From: Metallyticus violacea
Lineage: Eukaryota > Arthropoda > Insecta > Mantodea > Metallyticidae
Direction of reading: 5' to 3'
Assembly: GCA_030762175.1 (NCBI GenBank)
Contig: CM060834.1
Location: 66,383,501 to 66,447,500 of the forward strand
DNA length: 64,000 bases
Shown here: positions 35,101-48,300 of the stretch, in pieces
Numbering within the stretch: position 1 is the first letter of the stretch
Layout: every line of letters begins with the position of its first letter
Notes under the pieces: model-generated
The model's input: only the letters and a program-made list of their open reading frames with translations
Databases searched by the model: none
What the model was told of the DNA's origin: nothing
Translations under genes and position numbers: made by a program

Positions 35101-38100
35101 AAACTTCGTTAGAATCACTTTTTTTCCGTTCTTATTTGAGATAACTTGTTCTCTTTCATTATACTAGTTTGATAGCCTTAGACAAGCATATTATGCGCAA
35201 AGAATCTCGAAAAGAAAAAAATTTTTTTTCGAAGTTTGGAAACTTCGTTGGAATCACTTTTTTTCCGTTCTTATTTAGGATTACTGGTTCTCTTTCATTA
35301 TACAAATTTGATAGCCTCAGACAAGCATATTATGCGCAAAGAATGTCGAAAAGAAAAAAATTTTATTTCGAAGTTTGGAAACTTCGTTAGAATCACTTTT
35401 TTTCCGTTCTTATTTGAGATAACTGGTTCTCTTTCATTATACTAGTTTGATAGCCTCAGAGAAGCATATTATGCGCAAAGAATCTCTAAAAGAAAAAATT
35501 TTTTTTTCGAAGTTTGGAAACTTCGTTAGAATCACTTTTTTTCCGTTCTTATTTAAGATAACTTGTTCTCTTTCATTATACTAGTTTGATAGCCATAGAC
35601 AAGCATATTATGCGCAAAGAATCTCGAAAAGAAAAAAATTTTTTTTCGAAGTTTGGAAACTTGCTTAGAATCACTTTTTTTCCATTCTTATTTGAGATAA
35701 CTTGTTCTCTTTCATTATACTTGTTTGATAGCCTTAGACAAGCATATTATGCGCAAAGAATCTCGAAAAGAAAAAAATTTTTTTTCGAAGTTTGGAAACT
35801 TCGTTAGAATCACTTTTTTTCCGTTCTTATTTGAGATAACTTGTTCTCTTTCATTATACTAGTTTGATAGCCTTAGACAAGCACATTATGCGCAAAGAAT
35901 CTCGAAAAGAAAAAAATTTTTTTTCGAAGTTTGGAAACTTCGTTGGAATCACTTTTTTTCCGTTCTTATTTAAGATTACTGGTTCTCTTTCATTATACAA
36001 GTTTGATAGCCTCAGACAAGCATATTATGCGCAAAGAATGTCGAAAAGAAAAAAATTTATTTCGAAGTTTGGAAACTTCGTTAGAATCACTTTTTTTCCG
36101 TTCTTATTTGAGATAACTGGTTCTCTTTCATTATACTAGTTTGATAGCCTCAGAGAAGCATATTATGCGCAAAGAATCTCTAAAAGAAATAATTTTTTTT
36201 TCGAAGTTTGGAAACTTCGTTAGAATCACTTTTTTTCCGTTCTTATTTGAGATAACTGGTTCTCCTTCATTATACTAGTTTGATAGCCTCAGAAAAGCAT
36301 AGGTATGCGCAAAGAATCTCGAAAAGAAAAAAATTTTTTTTCGAAGTTTGGAAACTTCGTTAGAATCACTTTTTTTCCATTCTTATTTGAGATAACTTGT
36401 TCTCTTTCATTATACTAGTTTGATAGCCTTAGACAAGCATATTATGCGCAAAGAATCTCGAAAAGAAAAAAATTTTTTTTCGAAGTTTGGAAACTTCGTT
36501 AGAATCACTTTTTTTCCGTTCTTATTTAAGATAACTTGTTCTCTTTCATTATACTAGTTTGATAGCCATAGACAAGCATATTATGCGCAAAGAATCTCGA
36601 AAAGAAAAAAATTTTTTTTCGAAGTTTGGAAACTTCCTTAGAATCACTTTTTTTCCCTTCTTATTTGAGATAACTTGTTCTCTTTCATTATACTTGTTTG
36701 ATAGCCTTAGACAAGCATATTATGCGCAAAGAATCTCGAAAAGAAAAAAATTTTTTTTCGAAGTTTGGAAACTTCGTTAGAATCACTTTTTTTCCGTTCT
36801 TATTTGAGATAACTTGTTCTCTTTCATTATACTAGTTTGATAGCCTTAGACAAGCACATTATGCGCAAAGAATCTCGAAAAGAAAAAAATTTTTTTTCGA
36901 AGATTGGAAACTTCGTTGGAATCACTTTTTTTCCGTTCTTATTTAAGATAACTTGTTCTCTTTCATTATACTAGTTTGATAGCCATAGACAAGCATATTA
37001 TGCGCAAAGAATCTCGAAAAGAAAAAAATTTTTTTTCGAAGTTTGGAAACTTCCTTAGAATCACTTTTTTTCCATTCTTATTTGAGATAACTTGTTCTCT
37101 TTCATTATACTTGTTTGATAGCCTTAGACAAGCATATTATGCGCAAAGAATCTCGAAAAGAAAAAATTTTTTTTTCGAAGTTTGGAAACTTCGTTAGAAT
37201 CACTTTTTTTCCGTTCTTATTTGAGATAACTTGTTCTCTTTCATTATACTAGTTTGATAGCCTTAGACAAGCACATTATGCGCAAAGAATCTCGAAAAGA
37301 AAAAAATTTTTTTTCGAAGATTGGAAACTTCGTTGGAATCACTTTTTTTCCGTTCTTATTTAAGATAACTTGTTCTCTTTCATTATACTAGTTTGATAGC
37401 CATAGACAAGCATATTATGCGCAAAGAATCTCGAAAAGAAAAAAATTTTTTTTCGAAGTTTGGAAACTTCCTTAGAATCACTTTTTTTCCATTCTTATTT
37501 GAGATAACTTGTTCTCTTTCATTATACTTGTTTGATAGCCTTAGACAAGCATATTATGCGCAAAGAATCTCGAAAAGAAAAAATTTTTTTTTCGAAGTTT
37601 GGAAACTTCGTTAGAATCACTTTTTTTCCGTTCTTATTTGAGATAACTTGTTCTCTTTCATTATACTAGTTTGATAGCCTTAGACAAGCACATTATGCGC
37701 AAAGAATCTCGAAAAGAAAAAAATTTTTTTTCGAAGTTTGGAAACTTCGTTGGAATCACTTTTTTTCCGTTCTTATTTAAGATTACTGGTTCTCTTTCAT
37801 TATACAAGTTTGATAGCCTCAGACAAGCATATTATGCGCAAAGAATGTCGAAAAGAAAAAAATTTTATTTCGAAGTTTGGAAACTTCGTTAGAATCACTT
37901 TTTTTCCGTTCTTATTTGAGATAACTGGTTCTCTTTCATTATACTAGTTTGATAGCCTCAGAGAAGCATATTATGCGCAAAGAATCTCTAAAAGAAATAT
38001 TTTTTTTTTCGAAGTTTGGAAACTTCGTTAGAAACACTTTTTTTCCGTTCTTATTTGAGATAACTGGTTCTCCTTCATTATACTAGTTTGATAGCCTCAA

Positions 38101-38644
38101 AAAAGCATAGGTATGCGCAAAGAATCTCGAAAAGAAAAAAATTTTTTTTCGAAGTTTGGAAACTTCGTTAGAATCACTTTTATTCCGTTCTTATTTGAGA
38201 TAACTGGTTCTCTTTCATTATACTAGCTTGATAGCCTTAGACAAGCATATTATGCGCAAAGAATCTCGAAAAGAAAAAAAATTTTTTTCGAAGTTTGGAA
38301 ACTTCGTTAGAATCACGTTTTTTCCGTTCTTATTTTAGATAACTGGTTCTCTTTCATTATACTTGTTTGATAGCCTTAGACAAGCATATTACGCGCAAAG
38401 AATCACGAAAAGAAAAAATTTTTTTTTCGAAGTTTGGAAACTTCGTTAGAATCACTTTTTTTCCGTTCTTATTTAAGATTACTGGTTCTCTTTCATTATA
38501 CTAGTTTGATAGCCTCAGACAAGCATATTATGCGCAAAGAATTTCGAAAAGAAAAAAATTTTTTTTCGAAGTTTGGAAACTTCGTTAGAATCACTTTTTT
38601 TCCGTTCTTATTTGAGATAACTGGTTCTCTTTCATTATACTAGT
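32110..38644 (+). repeat. HOR copy B (6,535 bp, 47 monomers)
   Basis: From 32,110 to about 36,526 it follows copy A monomer by monomer. It then carries about 15 further monomers (about 36,527-38,644) absent from A, after which copy C begins. The extra block holds the triplicated 417-bp trimer, a GAAATATTTTTTT unit, a GAAACAC unit (about 38,031), a CTCAAAAAAGC unit (38,095), CACGTTTTTTCC (about 38,315) and TTATTTTAGATAAC (38,330). Most of those marks also occur at 21,545-23,211. B therefore looks like A combined with a block related to segment Y. Confidence 0.85.
36559..37809 (+). repeat. 417-bp trimer repeated three times
   Basis: The order CCATAGAC unit, TACTTG-preceded CTTAGAC unit, CACATTATG unit starts at 36,559, 36,976 and 37,393. 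The second and third trimers are near-identical. The last CACATTATG unit ends as the ATTACTGG/TACAAG class, so the array exits into another monomer type. The same trimer is present three times at 42,677-43,927, twice at 18,767-19,599 and 21,545-22,378, and once at 17,933, 26,270, 31,137, 35,586, 41,704 and 46,848. This is a small copy-number-variable HOR nested in the larger one. Confidence 0.8.
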
Positions 38645-41600
38645 TTGATAGCCTTAGACAAGCATATTATGCGCAAAGAATCTCGAAAAGAAAAAAAATT
38701 TTTTTCGAAGTTTGGAAACTTGGTTAGAATCACTTTTTTTCCGTTCTTATTTGAGATAACTGGTTCTCTTTAATTATACTAGTTTGATAGCCTCAGACAA
38801 GCATATTATGAGCAAAGAATCTCGAAAAGAAAAAAATTTTTTTTCGAAGTTTGGAAACTTCCTTAGAATCACTTTTTTTCCATTCTTATTTGATATAACT
38901 TGTTCTCTTTCATTATACTTGTTTGATAGCCTTAGACAAGCATATTATGCGCAAAGAATCTCGAAAAGAAAAAAATTTTTTTTCGAAGTTTGGAAACTTC
39001 GTTAGAATCACTTTTTTTCCGTTCTTATTCAAGATTACTGGTTCTCTTTCATTATACTAGTTTGATAGCCTCAGACAAGCATTTTATGCGCAAAGAATTT
39101 CGAAAAGAAAAAAATTTTTTTTCGAAGTTTGGAAACTTCGTTAGAATCACTTTTTTTCCGTTCTTATTTGAGATAACTGGTTCTCTTTCATTATACTAGT
39201 TTGATAGCCTCAGACAAGGATATTATGCGCAAAGAATCTCGAAAAGAAAAAAATTTTTTTTCGAAGTTTGGAAACTTCCTTAGAATCACTTTTTTTCCGT
39301 TCTTATTTAAGATTACTGGTTCTCTTTCATTATACTAGTTTGATAGCCTCAGACAAGCATATTATGCGCAAAGAATCTCGAAAAGAAAAAAAATTTTTTT
39401 CGAAGTTTGGAAACTTCGTTAGAATCACTTTTTTTCCGTTCTTATTTGAGATAACTGGTTCTCTTTCATTATACTAGTTTGATAGCCTCAGACAAGCATA
39501 TTATGCGCAAAGAATCTCGAAAAGAAAAAAAATTTTTTTCGAAGTTTGGAAACTTCCTTAGAATCACTTTTTTTCCATTCTTATTTGAGATAACTTGTTC
39601 TCTATCATTATACTAGTTTGATAGCCTTAGACAAGCATATTATGCGCAAAGAATCTCGAAAAGAAAAAAATTTTTTTTCCAAGTTTGGAAACTTCGTTAG
39701 AATCACTTTTTTTCCGTTCTTATTTAAGATAACTTGTTCTCTTTCATTATACTAGTTTGATAGCCTTAGACAAGCATATAATGCGCAAAGAATCTCGAAA
39801 AGAAAAAAATTTTTTTTCGAAGTTTGGAAACTACGTTAGAATCACTTTTTTTCCGTTCTTATTTGAGATAACTGGTTCTCTTTCATTATACTAGTTTGAT
39901 AGCCCCAGACAAGCATATGATGCGCAAAGAATCTCGAAAAGAAAAAAATTTTTTTTCGAAGTTTGGAAACTTCCTTAGAATCACTTTTTTTCCATTCTTA
40001 TTTGAGATAACTTGTTCTCTTTCATTATACTAGTTTTGATAGCCTTAGACAAGCATATTATGCGCAAAGAATCTCGAAAAGAAAAAAATTTTTTTTCGAA
40101 GTTTGGAAACTTCGTTGGAATCACTTTTTTTCCGTTCTTATTTAAGATTACTGGTTCTCTTTCATTATACAAGTTTGATAGCCTCAGACAAGCATATTAT
40201 GCGCAAAGAATGTCGAAAAGAAAAAAATTTTATTTCGAAGTTTGGAAACTTCGTTAGAATCACTTTTTTCCGTTCTTATTTGAGATAACTGATTCTCTTT
40301 CATTATACTAGTTTGATAGCCTCAGAAAAGCATATTATGCGCAAAGAATCTCGAAAAGAAAAAAATTTTTTTTCGAAGATTGGAAACCTCGTTAGAATCA
40401 CTTTTTTTCCGTTCTTATTTGAGATAACTGGTTCTCTTTCATTATACTAGTTTGATAGCCTCAGACAAGCATATTATGCGCAAAGAATCTCGAAAAGAAA
40501 AAAAATTTTTTTTCGAAGTTTGGAAACTTCGTTAGAATCACTTTTTTTCCGTTCTTATTTGAGATAACTGGTTCTCTTTCATTATACTAGTTTGATAGCC
40601 TCAGACAAGCATATTATGCGCAAAGAATCTCGAAAAGAAAAAAATTTTTTTTCGAAGTTTGGAAACTTCCTTAGAATTACTTTTTTTCCGTTTTTATTTA
40701 AGATTACTGGTTCTCTTTCATTATACTAGTTTGATAGCCTCAGACAAGCATATTATGCGCAAAGAATCTCGAAAAGAAAAAAATTTTTTTTCGAAGTTTG
40801 GAAACTTCGTTAGAATCACTTTTTTTCCGTTCTTATTTGAGATAACTTGTTCTCTTTCATTATACTAGTTTGATAGCCTTAGACAAGCATACGATGCGCA
40901 AAGAATCTCGAAAAGAAAAAAAATTTTTTTCGAAGTTTGGAAACTTCGTTAGAATCACTTTTTTTCCGTTCTTATTTGAGATAACTGGTTCTCTTTCATT
41001 ATACTAGTTTGATAGCCTCAGACAAGCATATTATGCGCAAAGAATCTCGAAAAGAAAAAAAATTTTTTTCGAAGTTTGGAAACTTCCTTAGAATCACTTT
41101 TTTTCCATTCTTATTTGAGATAACTTGTTCTCTTTCATTATACTTGTTTGATAGCCTTAGACAAGCATATTATGCGCAAAGAATCTCGAAAAGAAAAAAA
41201 TTTTTTTTCGAAGTTTGGAAACTTCGTTAGAATCACTTTTTTTCCGTTCTTATTTGAGATAACTTGTTCTCTTTCATTATACTAGTTTGATAGCCTTAGA
41301 CAAGCATATTATGCGCAAAGAATCTCGAAAAGAAAAAAATTTTTTTTCGAAGTTTGGAAACTTCGTTGGAATCACTTTTTTTCCGTTCTTATTTAGGATT
41401 ACTGGTTCTCTTTCATTATACAAATTTGATAGCCTCAGACAAGCATATTATGCGCAAAGAATGTCGAAAAGAAAAAAATTTTATTTCGAAGTTTGGAAAC
41501 TTCGTTAGAATCACTTTTTTTCCGTTCTTATTTGAGATAACTGGTTCTCTTTCATTATACTAGTTTGATAGCCTCAGAGAAGCATATTATGCGCAAAGAA

Positions 41601-44600
41601 TCTCTAAAAGAAAAAATTTTTTTTTCGAAGTTTGGAAACTTCGTTAGAATCACTTTTTTTCCGTTCTTATTTAAGATAACTTGTTCTCTTTCATTATACT
41701 AGTTTGATAGCCATAGACAAGCATATTATGCGCAAAGAATCTCGAAAAGAAAAAAATTTTTTTTCGAAGTTTGGAAACTTGCTTAGAATCACTTTTTTTC
41801 CATTCTTATTTGAGATAACTTGTTCTCTTTCATTATACTTGTTTGATAGCCTTAGACAAGCATATTATGCGCAAAGAATCTCGAAAAGAAAAAAATTTTT
41901 TTTCGAAGTTTGGAAACTTCGTTAGAATCACTTTTTTTCCGTTCTTATTTGAGATAACTTGTTCTCTTTCATTATACTAGTTTGATAGCCTTAGACAAGC
42001 ACATTATGCGCAAAGAATCTCGAAAAGAAAAAAATTTTTTTTCGAAGTTTGGAAACTTCGTTGGAATCACTTTTTTTCCGTTCTTATTTAAGATTACTGG
42101 TTCTCTTTCATTATACAAGTTTGATAGCCTCAGACAAGCATATTATGCGCAAAGAATGTCGAAAAGAAAAAAATTTATTTCGAAGTTTGGAAACTTCGTT
42201 AGAATCACTTTTTTTCCGTTCTTATTTGAGATAACTGGTTCTCTTTCATTATACTAGTTTGATAGCCTCAGAGAAGCATATTATGCGCAAAGAATCTCTA
42301 AAAGAAATAATTTTTTTTTCGAAGTTTGGAAACTTCGTTAGAATCACTTTTTTTCCGTTCTTATTTGAGATAACTGGTTCTCCTTCATTATACTAGTTTG
42401 ATAGCCTCAGAAAAGCATAGGTATGCGCAAAGAATCTCGAAAAGAAAAAAATTTTTTTTCGAAGTTTGGAAACTTCGTTAGAATCACTTTTTTTCCATTC
42501 TTATTTGAGATAACTTGTTCTCTTTCATTATACTAGTTTGATAGCCTTAGACAAGCATATTATGCGCAAAGAATCTCGAAAAGAAAAAAATTTTTTTTCG
42601 AAGTTTGGAAACTTCGTTAGAATCACTTTTTTTCCGTTCTTATTTAAGATAACTTGTTCTCTTTCATTATACTAGTTTGATAGCCATAGACAAGCATATT
42701 ATGCGCAAAGAATCTCGAAAAGAAAAAAATTTTTTTTCGAAGTTTGGAAACTTCCTTAGAATCACTTTTTTTCCATTCTTATTTGAGATAACTTGTTCTC
42801 TTTCATTATACTTGTTTGATAGCCTTAGACAAGCATATTATGCGCAAAGAATCTCGAAAAGAAAAAAATTTTTTTTCGAAGTTTGGAAACTTCGTTAGAA
42901 TCACTTTTTTTCCGTTCTTATTTGAGATAACTTGTTCTCTTTCATTATACTAGTTTGATAGCCTTAGACAAGCACATTATGCGCAAAGAATCTCGAAAAG
43001 AAAAAAATTTTTTTTCGAAGATTGGAAACTTCGTTGGAATCACTTTTTTTCCGTTCTTATTTAAGATAACTTGTTCTCTTTCATTATACTAGTTTGATAG
43101 CCATAGACAAGCATATTATGCGCAAAGAATCTCGAAAAGAAAAAAATTTTTTTTCGAAGTTTGGAAACTTCCTTAGAATCACTTTTTTTCCATTCTTATT
43201 TGAGATAACTTGTTCTCTTTCATTATACTTGTTTGATAGCCTTAGACAAGCATATTATGCGCAAAGAATCTCGAAAAGAAAAAATTTTTTTTTCGAAGTT
43301 TGGAAACTTCGTTAGAATCACTTTTTTTCCGTTCTTATTTGAGATAACTTGTTCTCTTTCATTATACTAGTTTGATAGCCTTAGACAAGCACATTATGCG
43401 CAAAGAATCTCGAAAAGAAAAAAATTTTTTTTCGAAGATTGGAAACTTCGTTGGAATCACTTTTTTTCCGTTCTTATTTAAGATAACTTGTTCTCTTTCA
43501 TTATACTAGTTTGATAGCCATAGACAAGCATATTATGCGCAAAGAATCTCGAAAAGAAAAAAATTTTTTTTCGAAGTTTGGAAACTTCCTTAGAATCACT
43601 TTTTTTCCATTCTTATTTGAGATAACTTGTTCTCTTTCATTATACTTGTTTGATAGCCTTAGACAAGCATATTATGCGCAAAGAATCTCGAAAAGAAAAA
43701 ATTTTTTTTTCGAAGTTTGGAAACTTCGTTAGAATCACTTTTTTTCCGTTCTTATTTGAGATAACTTGTTCTCTTTCATTATACTAGTTTGATAGCCTTA
43801 GACAAGCACATTATGCGCAAAGAATCTCGAAAAGAAAAAAATTTTTTTTCGAAGTTTGGAAACTTCGTTGGAATCACTTTTTTTCCGTTCTTATTTAAGA
43901 TTACTGGTTCTCTTTCATTATACAAGTTTGATAGCCTCAGACAAGCATATTATGCGCAAAGAATGTCGAAAAGAAAAAAATTTTATTTCGAAGTTTGGAA
44001 ACTTCGTTAGAATCACTTTTTTTCCGTTCTTATTTGAGATAACTGGTTCTCTTTCATTATACTAGTTTGATAGCCTCAGAGAAGCATATTATGCGCAAAG
44101 AATCTCTAAAAGAAATATTTTTTTTTTCGAAGTTTGGAAACTTCGTTAGAAACACTTTTTTTCCGTTCTTATTTGAGATAACTGGTTCTCCTTCATTATA
44201 CTAGTTTGATAGCCTCAAAAAAGCATAGGTATGCGCAAAGAATCTCGAAAAGAAAAAAATTTTTTTTCGAAGTTTGGAAACTTCGTTAGAATCACTTTTA
44301 TTCCGTTCTTATTTGAGATAACTGGTTCTCTTTCATTATACTAGCTTGATAGCCTTAGACAAGCATATTATGCGCAAAGAATCTCGAAAAGAAAAAAAAT
44401 TTTTTTCGAAGTTTGGAAACTTCGTTAGAATCACGTTTTTTCCGTTCTTATTTTAGATAACTGGTTCTCTTTCATTATACTTGTTTGATAGCCTTAGACA
44501 AGCATATTACGCGCAAAGAATCACGAAAAGAAAAAATTTTTTTTTCGAAGTTTGGAAACTTCGTTAGAATCACTTTTTTTCCGTTCTTATTTAAGATTAC

Positions 44601-44762
44601 TGGTTCTCTTTCATTATACTAGTTTGATAGCCTCAGACAAGCATATTATGCGCAAAGAATTTCGAAAAGAAAAAAATTTTTTTTCGAAGTTTGGAAACTT
44701 CGTTAGAATCACTTTTTTTCCGTTCTTATTTGAGATAACTGGTTCTCTTTCATTATACTAGT
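38645..44762 (+). repeat. HOR copy C (6,118 bp, 44 monomers)
   Basis: It tracks copy B at an offset of 6,535 bp up to about 41,050. From 41,287 to 44,762 the offset is 6,118 bp, so three monomers (417 bp) have been lost at the hybrid unit that starts at 41,009. All the A/B private marks are kept, for example TAGTTTTGATAG at 40,034-40,037, A8T8 at 40,498-40,513 and AAACTACGTTAG near 39,829. C also has the three-fold trimer at 42,677. Beyond 44,762 the order stops matching B and continues as in segment Y. Confidence 0.85.
41057..41132 (+). other. Three-monomer deletion breakpoint in copy C
   Basis: The monomer at 41,009-41,147 begins like the B unit at about 34,474 (CTCAGAC, A8T7). It ends like the B unit three places later at 34,891 (CTTTC with the TACTTG junction). 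The B unit at 34,474 itself ends CTATC and TACTAG. The switch must lie between the A8T7 tract and the CTTTC segment, where the two parents are identical. This is the signature of homologous unequal exchange between monomers of the same class. Confidence 0.75.
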
Positions 44763-45318
44763 TTGATAGCCTCAGACAAGCATATTATGCGCAAAGAATC
44801 TCGAAAAGAAAAAAATTTTTTTTCGAAGTTTGGAAACTTCGTTAGAATCACTTTTTTTCCGTTCTTATTTGAGATAACTGGTTCTCTTTCATTATACTAG
44901 TTTGATAGCCTCAGACAAGCATATTATGTGCAAAGAATCTCGAAAAGAAAAAAATTTTTTTTCGAAGTTTGGAAACTTCCTTAGAATCACTTTTTTTCCA
45001 TTCTTATTTGATATAACTTGTTCTCTTTCATTATACTTGTTTGATAGCCTTAGACAAGCATATTATGCGCAAAGAATCTCGAAAAGAAAAAAATTTTTTT
45101 TCGAAGTTTGGAAACTTCGTTAGAATCACTTTTTTTCCGTTCTTATTTAAGATTACTGGTTCTCTTTCATTATACTAGTTTGATAGCCTCAGACAAGCAT
45201 TTTATGCGCAAAGAATTTCGAAAAGAAAAAAATTTTTTTTCGAAGTTTGGAAACTTCGTTAGAATCACTTTTTTTCCGTTCTTATTTGAGATAACTGGTT
45301 CTCTTTCATTATACTAGT
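44763..45318 (+). repeat. Link from copy C to duplication D
   Basis: Four monomers with the order of segment Y near 23,212-23,907, including TATGTGCAAAG (about 44,926) and CATTTTATG with AATTTCG (about 45,199). Upstream of 44,762 the offset to Y is 21,550 bp and from 44,902 on it is 21,411 bp. The difference is exactly 139, so one monomer is missing here relative to Y. The unit at 44,763 is the likely fusion. Confidence 0.75.
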
Positions 45319-48300
45319 TTGATAGCCTCAGACAAGCATATTATGCGCAAAGAATCTCGAAAAGAAAAAAATTTTTTTTCGAAGTTTGGAAACTTCCTTA
45401 GAATCACTTTTTTTCCGTTTTTATTTAAGATTACTGGTTCTCTTTCATTATACTAGTTTGATAGCCTCAGACAAGCATATTATGCGCAAAGAATCTCGAA
45501 AAGAAAAAAATTTTTTTTCGAAGTTTGGAAACTTCGTTAGAATCACTTTTTTTCCGTTCTTATTTGAGATAACTTGTTCTCTTTCATTATACTAGTTTGA
45601 TAGCCTTAGACAAGCATACGATGCGCAAAGAATCTCGAAAAGAAAAAAAATTTTTTTCGAAGTTTGGAAACTTCGTTAGAATCACTTTTTTTCCGTTCTT
45701 ATTTGAGATAACTGGTTCTCTTTCATTATACTAGTTTGATAGCCTCAGACAAGCATATTATGCGCAAAGAATCTCGAAAAGAAAAAAAATTTTTTTCGAA
45801 GTTTGGAAACTTCCTTAGAATCACTTTTTTTCCGTTCTTATTTAAGATAACTTGTTCTCTTTCATTATACTAGTTTGATAGCCTTAGACAAGCATATTAT
45901 GCGCAAAGAATCTCGAAAAGAAAAAAATTTTTTTTCGAAGTTTGGAAACTTCGTTAGAATCACTTTTTTTCCGTTCTTATTTGAGATAACTGGTTCTCTT
46001 TCATTATACTAGTTTGATAGCCTCAGACAAGCATATTATGCGCAAAGAATCTCGAAAAGAAAAAAAATTTTTTTCGAAGTTTGGAAACTTCCTTAGAATC
46101 ACTTTTTTTCCGTTCTTATTTAAGATAACTTGTTCTCTTTCATTATACTAGTTTGATAGCCTTAGACAAGCATATTATGCGCAAAGAATCTCGAAAAGAA
46201 AAAAATTTTTTTTCGAAGTTTGGAAACTTCGTTAGAATCACTTTTTTTCCGTTCTTATTTGAGATAACTGGTTCTCTTTCATTATACTAGTTTGATAGCC
46301 CCAGACAAGCATATTATGCGCAAAGAATCTCGAAAAGAAAAAAATTTTTTTTCGAAGTTTGGAAACTTCCTTAGAATCATTTTTTTTCCATTCTTATTTG
46401 AGATAACTTGTTCTCTTTCATTATACTTGTTTGATAGCCTTAGACAAGCATATTATGCGCAAAGAATCTCGAAAAGAAAAAAATTTTTTTTCGAAGTTTG
46501 GAAACTTCGTTAGAATCACTTTTTTTCCGTTCTTATTTGAGATAACTTGTTCTCTTTCATTATACAAGTTTGATAGGCTCAGACAAGCATATTATGCGCA
46601 AAGAATGTCGAAAAGAAAAAAATTTTATTTCGAAGTTTGGAAACTTCGTTAGAATCACTTTTTTTCCGTTCTTATTTGAGATAACTGGTTCTCTTTCATT
46701 ATACTAGTTTGATAGCCTCAGAGAAGCATATTATGCGCAAAGAATCTCTAAAAGAAAAAATTTTTTTTTCGAAGTTTGGAAACTTCGTTAGAATCACTTT
46801 TTTTCCGTTCTTATTTAATATAACTTGTTCTCTTTCATTATACTAGTTTGATAGCCATAGACAAGCATATTATGCGCAAAGAATCTCGAAAAGAAAAAAA
46901 TTTTTTTTCGAAGTTTGGAAACTTGCTTAGAATCACTTTTTTTCCATTCTTATTTGAGATAACTTGTTCTCTTTCATTATACTTGTTTGATAGCCTTAGA
47001 CAAGCATATTATGCGCAAAGAATCTCGAAAAGAAAAAAATTTTTTTTCGAAGTTTGGAAACTTCGTTAGAATCACTTTTTTTCCGTTCTTATTTGAGATA
47101 ACTTGTTCTCTTTCATTATACTAGTTTGATAGCCTTAGACAAGCACATTATGCGCAAAGAATCTCGAAAAGAAAAAAATTTTTTTTCGAAGTTTGGAAAC
47201 TTCGTTGGAATTACTTTTTTTCCGTTCTTATTTAAGATTACTGGTTCTCTTTCATTATACAAGTTTGATAGCCTCAGACAAGCATATTATGCGCAAAGAA
47301 TGTCGAAAAGAAAAAAATTTAATTCGAAGTTTGGAAACTTCGTTAGAATCACTTTTTTTCCGTTCTTATTTGAGATAACTGGTTCTCTTTCATTATACTA
47401 GTTTGATAGCCTCAGAGAAGCATATTATGCGCAAAGAATCTCTAAAAGAAATAATTTTTTTTTCGAAGTTTGGAAACTTCGTTAGAATCACTTTTTTTCC
47501 GTTCTTATTTGAGATAACTGGTTCTCCTTCATTATACTAGTTTGATAGCCTCAGAAAAGCATAGGTATGCGCAAAGAATCTCGAAAAGAAAAAAATTTTT
47601 TTTCGAAGTTTGGAAACTTCGTTATAATCACTTTTTTTCCATTCTTATTTGAGATAACTTGTTCTCTTTCATTATACTAGTTTGATAGCCTTAGACAAGC
47701 ATATTATGCGCAAAGAATCTCGAAAAGAAAAAAATTTTTTTTCGAAGTTTGGAAACTTCGTTAGAATCACTTTTTTTCCCTTCTTATTTAAGATAACTTG
47801 TTCTCTTTCATTATACTAGTTTGATAGCCATAGACAAGCATATTATGCGCAAAGAATCTCGAAAAGAAAAAAATTTTTTTTCGAAGTTTGGAAACTTCCT
47901 TAGAATCACTTTTTTTCCATTCTTATTTGAGATAACTTGTTCTCTTTCATTATACTTGTTTGATAGCCTTAGACAAGCATATTATGCGCAAAGAATCTCG
48001 AAAAGAAAAAAATTTTTTTTCGAAGTTTGGAAACTTCGTTGGAATCACTTTTTTTCCGTTCTTATTTAAGATTACTGGTTCTCTTTCATTATACAAGTTT
48101 GATAGCCTCAGACAAGCATATTATGCGCAAAGAATGTCGAAAAGAAAAAAATTTTATTTCGAAGTTTGGAAACTTCGTTAGAATCACTTTTTTTCCGTTC
48201 TTATTTGAGATAACTGGTTCTCTTTCATTATACTAGTTTGATAGCCTCAGAGAAGCATATTATGCGCAAAGAATCTCTAAAAGAAATATTTTTTTTTTCG

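Noticed and set aside
27661..44762. Assembly artefact as sole explanation for copies A, B and C
   Set aside because: Not excluded, but the copies differ by defined blocks (15 extra monomers in B, three lost in C with a hybrid unit) and by scattered bases, which a simple assembly stutter would not give. Read-depth and spanning reads would settle it.
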